The notes below the pieces were generated by a model that had not been told where the DNA came from, searched no databases, and was given only the letters and a program-made list of their open reading frames with translations. Below, piece after piece: positions 1 to 6,092 of a DNA stretch of 10,718 nt. The DNA lies in NCBI GenBank assembly GCA_019240175.1, contig JAFAYS010000738.1:1-10718 (forward strand), written 5' to 3'. Each line of letters starts with the position of its first letter. Position 1 is the stretch's first letter. A program made the translations under genes and the position numbers. The DNA is from Chloroflexota bacterium (lineage in GTDB: Bacteria > Chloroflexota > Chloroflexia > Chloroflexales > Kallotenuaceae).

Positions 1-370
1 ATAAACGCTCGTCGCGCACAAAAATCGAGATCAAAATCACTGTCCACAGCGGCGTTGTGGCGTTATAGATCGAGGCCAGATTACTGTCGATGCGCACGCC
101 GCTCCAGGAGAAGAGAAAGTAGGGCAATGCGGCGTTCAACAAACCAATCACCGCCAGCCCGCGCCATTGCGACCAGGCAAATGAGCCGCCCTGGAACTTC
201 ATCACGCCGTACAACAACAAACCGGCGAGACCAAGACGGATTCCAACTAACGTCAGCGGTGGGAAATTGTAGGGTGCGCTGGGTGTTTGAACTGCAAGTT
301 TGATAAAAACGAACGAAGCTCCCCAAATCAGCGCAAGTACAATCAACATTGCCAAATGTTTCGGTCGCAT
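1..370 (-). CDS. EamA/DMT-family transporter, N-terminal part (runs off left edge)
   Basis: Reading leftward from ATG at 370 gives 123 codons without a stop before the window edge, so only the N-terminal part is present. The start of the protein, MRPKHLAMLIVLALIWGASF, is the classic first helix of drug/metabolite-exporter (EamA, RhaT-like) permeases, with the typical 'IWG(A/S)(S/N)F...K' motif. Further helices follow around residues 46-60 and 75-90, and 'NAALPYFLFSWSGVRIDSNLASIYNATTPLWT' contains the family's usual 'A....(L)A.....P.(W/F)' signature. An in-frame TGA lies three codons upstream of the ATG and a TGAGG stretch precedes it, which fixes the start. Members of this family move small metabolites such as amino acids or drugs across the inner membrane in ten helices. 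The substrate cannot be told from sequence. Confidence 0.9.
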   Translation of the reverse strand, partial: MRPKHLAMLIVLALIWGASFVFIKLAVQTPSAPYNFPPLTLVGIRLGLAGLLLYGVMKFQGGSFAWSQWRGLAVIGLLNAALPYFLFSWSGVRIDSNLASIYNATTPLWTVILISIFVRDERL

Positions 371-440
371 GGTGCCTCAATCAGCCATCAGGCTCGCACA
401 TTTTCGAATCGTCAGCCGGCGATTCTTACGTTGTGTCGTA

Positions 441-468
441 ACTGTACCACTTTTTACCGAAAATTAAC
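441..468 (-). promoter_or_regulatory. candidate sigma-70 promoter for the EamA-type gene
   Basis: On the minus strand an extended -10 (TGGTACAGT; hexamer TACAGT at 446-441) sits 16 bases after a TTAATT at 468-463 that is a poor -35 match. It lies about 70 bases upstream of the EamA start, in the 159-base gap after the YczE-like gene. The TGGTACA(A/G)T box is nearly the same as the one before the MocR gene. This is a visual match only. Confidence 0.35.
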
Positions 469-529
469 ATTAGACTTATGACTACTTCGCGGCAGGATTA
501 ACGTGGGTACTCGATCGTTACCAGCGATA

Positions 530-1192
530 CTAAGCGCACTTAGGCTCTTCGGCGACCGTGACAAGCTCGACGGGCTGGTGTGGCCGAGTTTGACTATCGA
601 GCACACCGCACAGTCGCAAGCCCCACTGCACCGCCGGCCCGATTCCAAACGCGAACATCACCGTCCCCAGACCGATCGGCCCGCCCATGAGCCAGCCACA
701 GCCCAGCACCGCAACCTCGATCAGCGTGCGTACCCGGCGGATCGGCCAGCCTGTTCGCTGGCTCAGCCCAACCATCAGCCCATCACGCGGGCCTTTGCCC
801 AAACCTGCCGCGATATACACGCCGGTCGTCAGGCCACACAGCACGATCCCACTGATATGAAACGCGAACGCCCAGCGCCAATCGGTTACTACCGGAACGT
901 ACGGCTGCAGCGCGTCGAGAAACAAGCTGATGCCGATCATATTGCCGATGGTGCCGATCCCTGGACGAATGCCGATCAGCCACGAGCCCGCGACGATCAG
1001 CACGCCAATCAGCATACTTGCCGCTCCAACACTCATGCCGGTCAGATAGTTCAGCCCGACATGAAACGAATCCCACGGCCCAAGGCCGAGCCCGCTGGCG
1101 ATCATTAATCGCACCGCCAGCGCATAGCCAAAGAGGCCGATCACGAACTGGCCCCAGGAACTTATGACATGCCCATATCTCGGAAACATCAT
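530..1192 (-). CDS. YczE/YitT-like integral membrane protein
   Basis: A 220-residue, strongly hydrophobic protein with about five predicted membrane spans. It carries an internal two-fold repeat: 'GLGLGPWD' at residues 34-41 followed by a span and 'GIGTIGNM', echoed by 'GLGKGPRDGLMVGLS' at 130-144 followed by 'GLGTVMFAFGIG'. The G-L-G-x-G-P-x-D motif before each half is typical of the YczE/YyaS/YitT group of bacterial membrane proteins. Their biochemical role is unknown; Bacillus YczE is linked to non-ribosomal peptide production. The gene begins with two consecutive ATGs. AAAGG lies only 3 bases from the first and 6 from the second, so translation may start at 1189. It lies 48 bases after the dehydratase gene on the same strand and could be the last gene of that operon. 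The C-terminal 25 residues are polar and probably cytoplasmic. Confidence 0.85.
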   Translation of the reverse strand: MMFPRYGHVISSWGQFVIGLFGYALAVRLMIASGLGLGPWDSFHVGLNYLTGMSVGAASMLIGVLIVAGSWLIGIRPGIGTIGNMIGISLFLDALQPYVPVVTDWRWAFAFHISGIVLCGLTTGVYIAAGLGKGPRDGLMVGLSQRTGWPIRRVRTLIEVAVLGCGWLMGGPIGLGTVMFAFGIGPAVQWGLRLCGVLDSQTRPHQPVELVTVAEEPKCA

Positions 1193-1240
1193 ACACCTTT
1201 CTTTACCAATAATGACAGTAGATAGTTCGTCTAATTTTCG

Positions 1241-2218
1241 TTAAATCGTCAGACGCTGGATCACGCTGAGATCGAGGTTGCCACCGCAGAGCAGCGACAT
1301 GACCTTGCGCTCTTTGATCGCGACCTTGTTGTAGAGCGCGGCAGCCGTAGAAAGCGCGCCAGTCGGCTCTACGACTTGTTTGGTGCGCGTCATGATCAAC
1401 GCCAGTGTTTGCATAATCTCGTCCTCGCTGGCCGTCACGATCTCGTCGACCAGTGAGCGCATGATCGCAAAAGGCAGCTTACCGATCGCCGGAGTCGCCA
1501 CGCCATCCGCGATTGTTGTCGGCTGAGGGATACGTACAATCGCATCCGATGCCAGCGATTGGCGCGCGTCGTCGGCCACGACAGGCTCCACGCCGATCAC
1601 GCGGACATGCGGCAGCAACCCTTTGATCGCGATCGACATGCCCGAGATCAAACCGCCGCCGCCAACCGGAATCAGCGCAACTTCCAGTTCGGGCCACTCC
1701 TCGGCGACCTCAAGACCGATCGTGCCCTGGCCGGCGATCACCTGCGGGTCGTCGAAGGGCGGCACCAGCACGGCATCGCGGTCCTTGGCGATCTTGCGGG
1801 CGATCGCCTCGCGATCTTCACGGTGACGATCGTAGAGCACAATCGTCGCGCCGTAGTCGCGGGTTGCCTCAAGCTTGGCGCGCGGCGCATCGCTGGGCAT
1901 CACAATCGTCGCGCGCGAGCCGGTGAGACGCGCCGCCAGCGCCACGCCCTGCGCATGATTGCCCGACGAAAACGCCACGATCCCGCGCTGGCGCTCGGCC
2001 TCGCTCAGCGACAACAGCTTGTTGAGCGCGCCGCGCAGCTTGAACGATCCGCTGCGCTGAAGATGCTCGGCCTTGAGCCGCAGCTCGCTGCCGGTTAGCT
2101 TGCTCAGCGTCGCCGACTGCAGCAGCGGCGTGTGATGAATATACGGCTCGATCCGCTCAGCTGCCGCGCGCACATCGTCGAGCGTGACCGGCAGCGTTTG
2201 TTCAATCGTCTGACTCAT
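1241..2218 (-). CDS. fold-type II PLP enzyme: threonine ammonia-lyase / serine racemase
   Basis: A 325-residue protein of the serine/threonine dehydratase family without a C-terminal ACT domain, so it is not the long feedback-regulated IlvA form. The PLP Schiff-base lysine is K60 in 'SGSFKLRGA'. The substrate-binding loop is 'SSGNHAQG' (84-91), the phosphate-binding loop is 'VGGGGLISG' (185-193), and 'CGGN' (311-314) provides the ligand to the pyridine nitrogen, with Cys where many homologues have Ser. S85 aligns with the catalytic serine of human serine racemase. E211, A215 and D217 ('EPVVADD') align with its divalent-metal site, which E. coli TdcB lacks. The enzyme may therefore deaminate L-Thr/L-Ser to a 2-oxoacid and ammonia, racemise serine, or do both. 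An in-frame ATG at 2290 would add 24 residues and overlap the cyclase gene. I chose 2218 because it follows the cyclase stop by four bases and begins at the usual family N-terminus. Confidence 0.9.
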   Translation of the reverse strand: MSQTIEQTLPVTLDDVRAAAERIEPYIHHTPLLQSATLSKLTGSELRLKAEHLQRSGSFKLRGALNKLLSLSEAERQRGIVAFSSGNHAQGVALAARLTGSRATIVMPSDAPRAKLEATRDYGATIVLYDRHREDREAIARKIAKDRDAVLVPPFDDPQVIAGQGTIGLEVAEEWPELEVALIPVGGGGLISGMSIAIKGLLPHVRVIGVEPVVADDARQSLASDAIVRIPQPTTIADGVATPAIGKLPFAIMRSLVDEIVTASEDEIMQTLALIMTRTKQVVEPTGALSTAAALYNKVAIKERKVMSLLCGGNLDLSVIQRLTI

Positions 2219-2222
2219 AAAA

Positions 2223-2882
2223 TCACCCACAAATTGCAAAAGCTCGAATTGGAAACGACGTGCCGCCCTCGATCGCAGGCGGCACCGCAAAAAAACGAAA
2301 GCCGCCCGGAGGCAGCTCGTCCAGGCCGCGCAGATGCTCGACGATTGGTATGCCAGCCGCCAGCAAGATCGTGTGCGCGGGCCGCTCGGGGTCGCGCATA
2401 TTGTCGATGTTGGCGCAGTCGATACCGACCAGCGTTGCCTGCGCGCGGACCAGGAAGCGGCAGGCCTCGGCGGTGAGAAACGGCCCCGAGCGGAAATAAT
2501 CGTCCGATCCCCAGCGATCGGACCAGTCGGTGCGGATCAGCACAGCCTTGCCCGCCAAATCCACGCCGCTAAACACCTCGGGTCCGATCGCGGCCTCACG
2601 CAGCGCCGTGACCACCACGCCCGAAAGATCGGCCAGCTTTTCCAGCGCCAGATCGGCCAGATCCGCGCCCTGACGATGCCGATGGAACGGCGCGTCGACA
2701 TAGGTGCCGGTGTTGCCGCCCAGCTCGTACGTCGCGATCTGAAACGTGGTGCCCGGCGCGTATGTCGCGTGGTGCGCGCTCTCGTCGTGGCTCAAAAATG
2801 TATGAAACTGGGGCAGCGGCAGGCCGGGATAGGCCGGCATTCCGGGAGCCAGCCGGTGACTCAAATCGATAAACGTTGCCAT
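2223..2882 (-). CDS. cyclase / kynurenine formamidase-family hydrolase with altered metal motif
   Basis: A 219-residue protein of the cyclase family (PF04199), which includes the bacterial kynurenine formamidase KynB and isatin hydrolase, metal-dependent enzymes that hydrolyse amide or lactam bonds. The N-terminus 'IDLSHRLAPGMPAYPG' is typical. The signature HxGTHxDxPxH reads 'NTGTYVDAPFH' at residues 57-67, so the first two histidines are Asn57 and Tyr61 while Asp63 and His67 remain. The distal ligands also remain: His170 in 'RPAHTILLAAGIPIVEHL' and Glu182. In KynB terms this loses two ligands of one metal but keeps those of the other. AGGAG lies 5-6 bases before the ATG. The gene starts 10 bases after the acetyltransferase and ends 4 bases before the dehydratase, so it is clearly co-transcribed. 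The substrate is unknown, and KynB itself should not be assumed. Confidence 0.85.
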   Translation of the reverse strand: MATFIDLSHRLAPGMPAYPGLPLPQFHTFLSHDESAHHATYAPGTTFQIATYELGGNTGTYVDAPFHRHRQGADLADLALEKLADLSGVVVTALREAAIGPEVFSGVDLAGKAVLIRTDWSDRWGSDDYFRSGPFLTAEACRFLVRAQATLVGIDCANIDNMRDPERPAHTILLAAGIPIVEHLRGLDELPPGGFRFFAVPPAIEGGTSFPIRAFAICG

Positions 2883-2892
2883 AAACTCCTCT

Positions 2893-3369
2893 TTATTCCT
2901 CCGGGATCGACGTGGGCGGCAGAACTAGCCCATTGGCCGGCGCTGCCGTGCGCATCAGCTGCATGTAGCGCTCGGGCTCGTCCAGGCCGGTGAAGCCGAA
3001 CTGCTGGTACAGGCCGTGCGCGTCGCGCGTAATCAGCAGCCAGCGCCGCACGCCCTGCAGCTCGGGATGCGACAAGATCGACGCGATCAGCCATTTGCCG
3101 AGACCCTGGCCGCGATACTCATCATCGATCATCACGTCGCACAGATAGCCGAAGAATGTGTAATCGGTGACTAGCCGCGCAAAGCCGATCTGCCGCTCGC
3201 CGTTATACACGCCGAAGACCAGCGAGTGCTCGATCGCACGCCGCGTCAGCGCGATTGGTCGATTGGGGTCCCAGTATGAGGTGCTGAGCAACTCCTGGAT
3301 CTTTTCCAGGTTCAACAGCGCCGGGTCGGTGCTGATCAAAAAGTTGTCGCGCCGCCACACGTGGATCAT
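2893..3369 (-). CDS. GNAT-family N-acetyltransferase
   Basis: A 158-residue protein with the GNAT fold. The acetyl-CoA binding motif A is 'DVMIDDEYRGQGLGKWLI' at residues 78-95, containing the R-G-Q-G-L-G pyrophosphate loop, and 'HGLYQQFGFTGL' at 118-129 is the usual motif B ending. The N-terminal 'ISTDPALLNLEKIQELLSTS' is characteristic of a common subgroup of small acetyltransferases of unknown substrate. The start codon overlaps the stop of the PhzF-like gene (ATGA at 3369-3366), implying translational coupling. In this operon the acceptor is plausibly an amino acid or an amine derived from the same pathway, but nothing in the sequence identifies it. The last 20 residues, rich in Pro and Ala, extend past the fold. 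Confidence 0.92.
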   Translation of the reverse strand: MIHVWRRDNFLISTDPALLNLEKIQELLSTSYWDPNRPIALTRRAIEHSLVFGVYNGERQIGFARLVTDYTFFGYLCDVMIDDEYRGQGLGKWLIASILSHPELQGVRRWLLITRDAHGLYQQFGFTGLDEPERYMQLMRTAAPANGLVLPPTSIPEE

Positions 3370-4295
3370 TGTGACCTCGCAGCGCCGGATTGATGCGCTT
3401 CCGGCACCCAGAACGTGCCCTCGGCAACCGGCACCGCCTGCCCACCAATCCAGATGTCGGTGATCGCATCCCCCTCGGTCGTGACCTCGATCGTGATAAA
3501 GCTGGGCCGCCCCATCTCCAAGCCCTGCTCGCTGACGATGCGGGTTTTGGCGGTGACCGGCACCAAACCGTAACGCACGAGATACGCGCCCAGTGGTCCG
3601 CTGGCTCCGCCGGTCGCCGGATCTTCTGCGATCGCGAAGGTGTGCGGCGCGAACATGCGGCTATGTACCGTGCTCGTGGCACGCTCGGTCTCCGTGGTCA
3701 GTGTAAACACCGAGATTGGCTGATCGCCAAAGAGCGGCAGCAGCGGCTTGGGATCGAACTGGATGCGGCGCGCGGCCTCAAGATTGCGCACCGGCACGAA
3801 GAGGAAAGGCACGCCCGTCGAGACAACCTGCGCCGGCAGATCCGCGAGATCGCTTTCGTCCAGGCCCAGCGCCTGCGCCAGGATCGCGCGCTGCTCGAAG
3901 ATCGGCCCCCACTGCGGCGCGCCGTGCTGCATCCAGATTATCAGGTTGTCGGCGTCGCGCTGGAAACGCACGCGCACCGGCCCGATCGTTTCTTCAAACA
4001 CCGCCTCGTCGAGATCCGCCCACCGGCCCTGCTGCGCCAGCACAAAGGCCGTCCCGATCGTGGGGTGTCCGGCGAACGGGATCTCGCCGCCTGGCGTGAA
4101 GATCTTCAATCGCGGCGTTGCGGGCGAGCTGCCGGCCAGCACAAACGTCGACTCGGAGTAGTTCAGCTCGCGGGTCAGCGTCAGCATCTCGTCGTCGCTT
4201 AGGCCTGCAGCGTCGGGAAAAACCGCCAGCTGATTGCCGCCGAACGCCACATCGGTAAACACGTCCACCTGTACAAATCGATAGGAACGAGGCAT
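3366..4295 (-). CDS. PhzF-family isomerase
   Basis: A 309-residue member of the PhzF family (diaminopimelate-epimerase fold, two similar lobes). 'VDVFTDVAFGGNQLAVF' opens the protein. The catalytic glutamate matching Glu45 of phenazine PhzF is Glu48 in 'NYSESTFV'. 'FAGHPTIGTAF' (74-84) and 'EDPATGGASGPLGAYL' (224-239) are the conserved loops that line the cleft. PhzF of phenazine producers isomerises trans-2,3-dihydro-3-hydroxyanthranilate, but most relatives, including this one, lie outside phenazine clusters and have unknown substrates. No phz genes are in the window. AGGA eight bases before the ATG overlaps the end of the MocR gene, whose stop codon is 12 bases upstream, so the two are coupled. 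It overlaps the acetyltransferase gene by four bases. Confidence 0.92.
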   Translation of the reverse strand: MPRSYRFVQVDVFTDVAFGGNQLAVFPDAAGLSDDEMLTLTRELNYSESTFVLAGSSPATPRLKIFTPGGEIPFAGHPTIGTAFVLAQQGRWADLDEAVFEETIGPVRVRFQRDADNLIIWMQHGAPQWGPIFEQRAILAQALGLDESDLADLPAQVVSTGVPFLFVPVRNLEAARRIQFDPKPLLPLFGDQPISVFTLTTETERATSTVHSRMFAPHTFAIAEDPATGGASGPLGAYLVRYGLVPVTAKTRIVSEQGLEMGRPSFITIEVTTEGDAITDIWIGGQAVPVAEGTFWVPEAHQSGAARSQ

Positions 4296-4307
4296 AGAAG
4301 TTGTCCT

Positions 4308-5795
4308 TTATACCATTGGCACGGTTTCAAAGGCGCGCACACGCAGCCGCTGCCGGCGGATCAGCTGATCGTGCAGCAGCTCGCCCAGGATTTGCACGCC
4401 GCGCTCGATCGCCTCCGGTGAGCAAGCCGCGAAGGCCAGCCGCATAAAGCCCTGCACCGAGTGCTCGGGGAAGAAAACCTGGCCGGGACCAAACGCAACG
4501 CCGTGCTCAAGCGCCGACTCGTAGAGATCGGTTGAGCGCAGGCCGGGCGGCAGGCCAACCCAGAAGCAGAGCCCGCCGCTGGGCACGCTCCACGTCGCAT
4601 CGGAGGGAAAATAGCGCTGCAAGCTGGCCGCCATCACGTCGCGCCGCTCACGGTAGAGCGCCTTGGTCGCGCGTAGATGCGCCGCGAAATGTCCGCGCGC
4701 CAGATACTCGGCCAGCGCCCGCTGCGTCACCTGCGGCGAGTGCATATCCGACAAGCGCTTGACGGCGACGAGCCCTTCCAGCAGCGGCGACGAAGCCGAC
4801 AGCAGACCAATGCGCAGGCCGGGCATCAGCACTTTGGAAAAGCTGGTCAGGTAGATCACCAGGCCGGTCGTATCGCGAGCTTTGAGCGGCGTTGGCGCTG
4901 GGCCGTCATAGGACAATGGGCCGTAAATGTCATCTTCGAGGATCGGTAGCGAGTAGCGCTGGGCAATATCCAGCAGCGCCTCCTGACGCTCAGGCGTCAT
5001 GCACACGCCGGTCGGGTTGTGGAAGGTGGGGATAGTGTAGAGCAGGCGCGGCTGATGCTGCGTGATCGCCGTTTCCAGCGCGTCGGGACGAATGCCCTGT
5101 TCGTCGATCGGCACCGCGACCAGCTTGAGCCCCTGCACCTGCATGCGCTCGATCATGCCGAGATAGGTCGGCTGCTCGACCAGGATTGTATCACCTGGAT
5201 CGAGCAGAGCACGTAGGACAATATCCATACCCTGCTGCGCGCCAGCGACGACCATAATCTCTTCGACCGGTGCCTGGATCGCTCGATCCAGCAGATAGAT
5301 CGCCAGCTGCTCGCGCAGCGTCATCTCGCCCTGGCTGCTGCCGTAGTCAAAGATCCCAGCGCCGTCCTGAGCGATCACCTGCTGGATCATGCGGCCAAAC
5401 TCGCGCACAGGAAACGTTTCTTGCGCCGGCGCAGCCTGGGCAAACGAGATCATCTCGGGCTGGTGCGACAGGCGCATGATCTCGGCCAGCGCGCCAGGAC
5501 GCAGCAGCGGCACCGGCGGCAGCACCGGCGACGGACGCATCTGCGCTTTCACGCCAGGCCGCTCGGCCACGTAGCTGCCACGTCCCACAAACGACTCGAT
5601 CCAGCCATCGGCTTGTAGCTCGGCGTAGGCGTTATGCACCGTCAGCCGCGTCAAGCCTAGCTCAGAGGCAAGCTGGCGGATCGGTGGCAGGCGGCTCCCC
5701 GCCGGCAGCGCGCCGCTGCGGATGCGCTCCTGAATTTGCTCGACAAGTTGGAGATACAACGGGCGTTGGCTCCGCCGCTCGATGTGCAACTGCAT
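4308..5795 (-). CDS. MocR-type transcriptional regulator (GntR wHTH fused to aminotransferase domain)
   Basis: A 495-residue fusion typical of MocR regulators. Residues 1-78 form a GntR winged helix-turn-helix ('LYLQLVEQIQERIRSGALPAG', 'LPPIRQLASELGLTRLTVHNAY', 'GRGSYV'). A linker follows, then a fold-type I aminotransferase domain from about 115. PLP-binding residues are present: N260 in 'FHNPTG', D288/D289 and Y291 in 'EDDIYG', the Schiff-base K321 in 'SFSK', R328 in 'GLRIG' and the carboxylate-binding R452 in 'MRLAF'. Such proteins usually sense PLP or an amino-acid adduct and control adjacent genes, often activating an operon while repressing their own promoter. Here the gene leads the operon it probably controls, rather than diverging from it as is common. 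GAGGG lies seven bases before the ATG. An independent 2-aminoadipate-type aminotransferase activity is possible, since all catalytic residues are intact. Confidence 0.93.
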   Translation of the reverse strand: MQLHIERRSQRPLYLQLVEQIQERIRSGALPAGSRLPPIRQLASELGLTRLTVHNAYAELQADGWIESFVGRGSYVAERPGVKAQMRPSPVLPPVPLLRPGALAEIMRLSHQPEMISFAQAAPAQETFPVREFGRMIQQVIAQDGAGIFDYGSSQGEMTLREQLAIYLLDRAIQAPVEEIMVVAGAQQGMDIVLRALLDPGDTILVEQPTYLGMIERMQVQGLKLVAVPIDEQGIRPDALETAITQHQPRLLYTIPTFHNPTGVCMTPERQEALLDIAQRYSLPILEDDIYGPLSYDGPAPTPLKARDTTGLVIYLTSFSKVLMPGLRIGLLSASSPLLEGLVAVKRLSDMHSPQVTQRALAEYLARGHFAAHLRATKALYRERRDVMAASLQRYFPSDATWSVPSGGLCFWVGLPPGLRSTDLYESALEHGVAFGPGQVFFPEHSVQGFMRLAFAACSPEAIERGVQILGELLHDQLIRRQRLRVRAFETVPMV

Positions 5796-5858
5796 ACAAA
5801 ACCCTCATCTTGAGCAACGCTGCTCGCTGAGCGATCATCGATCTACATTCTGCCCGGC

Positions 5859-5895
5859 ATTGTACCAATTGTCCTTAGAAGCAAACAGAGACAAT
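5859..5895 (-). promoter_or_regulatory. candidate MocR promoter/operator with repeated ATTGT half-sites
   Basis: Read on the plus strand, ATTGTACC (5859-5866) is followed at once by ATTGTCC (5868-5874), a direct repeat, and then by the inverted copy GACAAT (5890-5895). On the minus strand the first copy is an extended -10, TGGTACAAT, about 65 bases from the MocR start codon. MocR regulators typically bind two direct repeats plus an inverted one near their own promoter, so this arrangement fits autoregulation and control of the whole operon. I assign no clear -35. Confidence 0.45.
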
Positions 5896-6021
5896 CGATC
5901 AGTCAGAGCTAGGACAAAAGATGAAGCCAGCAGTTCGAGAAGAAGACAACAAGCGCAGGCGTACGGCTCAGCGCTATCAGATTTGTCATCAATCTGAGAC
6001 GTGCCTGAACGATAGCGTCCA

Positions 6022-6049
6022 TTGTTTCCCTGGTGCAGCGGACTACAAT
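6022..6049 (+). promoter_or_regulatory. candidate sigma-70 promoter for the secreted PD40 protein
   Basis: TTGTTT (6022-6027) and TACAAT (6044-6049) are separated by 16 bases, a good vegetative promoter match. This places transcription start near 6056 and leaves a leader of roughly 35 bases. It also argues against the upstream in-frame GTG at 6033, which lies inside the promoter. Confidence 0.5.
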
Positions 6050-6078
6050 GTGGTCGGTAAGGCAATGCAACGATATTC

Positions 6079-6084
6079 AAGGAG
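6079..6084 (+). promoter_or_regulatory. ribosome binding site deciding the start at 6093
   Basis: AAGGAG ends eight bases before ATG 6093. The longer reading from GTG 6033 has no such site and would place 20 polar residues before the signal peptide, so 6093 is the start. Confidence 0.8.
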
Positions 6085-6092
6085 AAGGAACC

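Larger units (their letters stand above)
5796..6092. promoter_or_regulatory. divergent intergenic region between the MocR gene and the PD40 gene
   Basis: A 297-base gap without a convincing gene. The left half holds the MocR promoter and repeated ATTGT(A)CC half-sites. The right half holds a good sigma-70 match for the secreted-protein gene and a short inverted repeat. The middle, about 5900-5970, is purine-rich, and I see nothing recognisable in it. Confidence 0.6.

Noticed and set aside
2219..2290. Extended N-terminus of the dehydratase from ATG 2290
   Set aside because: It would overlap the cyclase coding end and add an Arg-rich segment absent from the family.
3390..4202. 270-codon plus-strand open frame opposite the PhzF-like gene
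   Set aside because: It is rich in Arg, His and Gln with no recognisable motif, and is explained by codon bias of the minus-strand gene, which has full family motifs.
3366..4295. Phenazine biosynthesis assignment for the PhzF-like gene
   Set aside because: No other phz genes are present, and most PhzF-family proteins occur outside phenazine clusters.
5812..5825. GAGCA...TGCTC short hairpin in the MocR leader
   Set aside because: A five-base stem with a four-base loop is within chance expectation, and no riboswitch-like structure surrounds it.
6033..6092. Upstream GTG start for the propeller protein
   Set aside because: It lies inside the candidate promoter, lacks a Shine-Dalgarno and would put a polar stretch before the signal peptide; ATG 6093 has AAGGAG.
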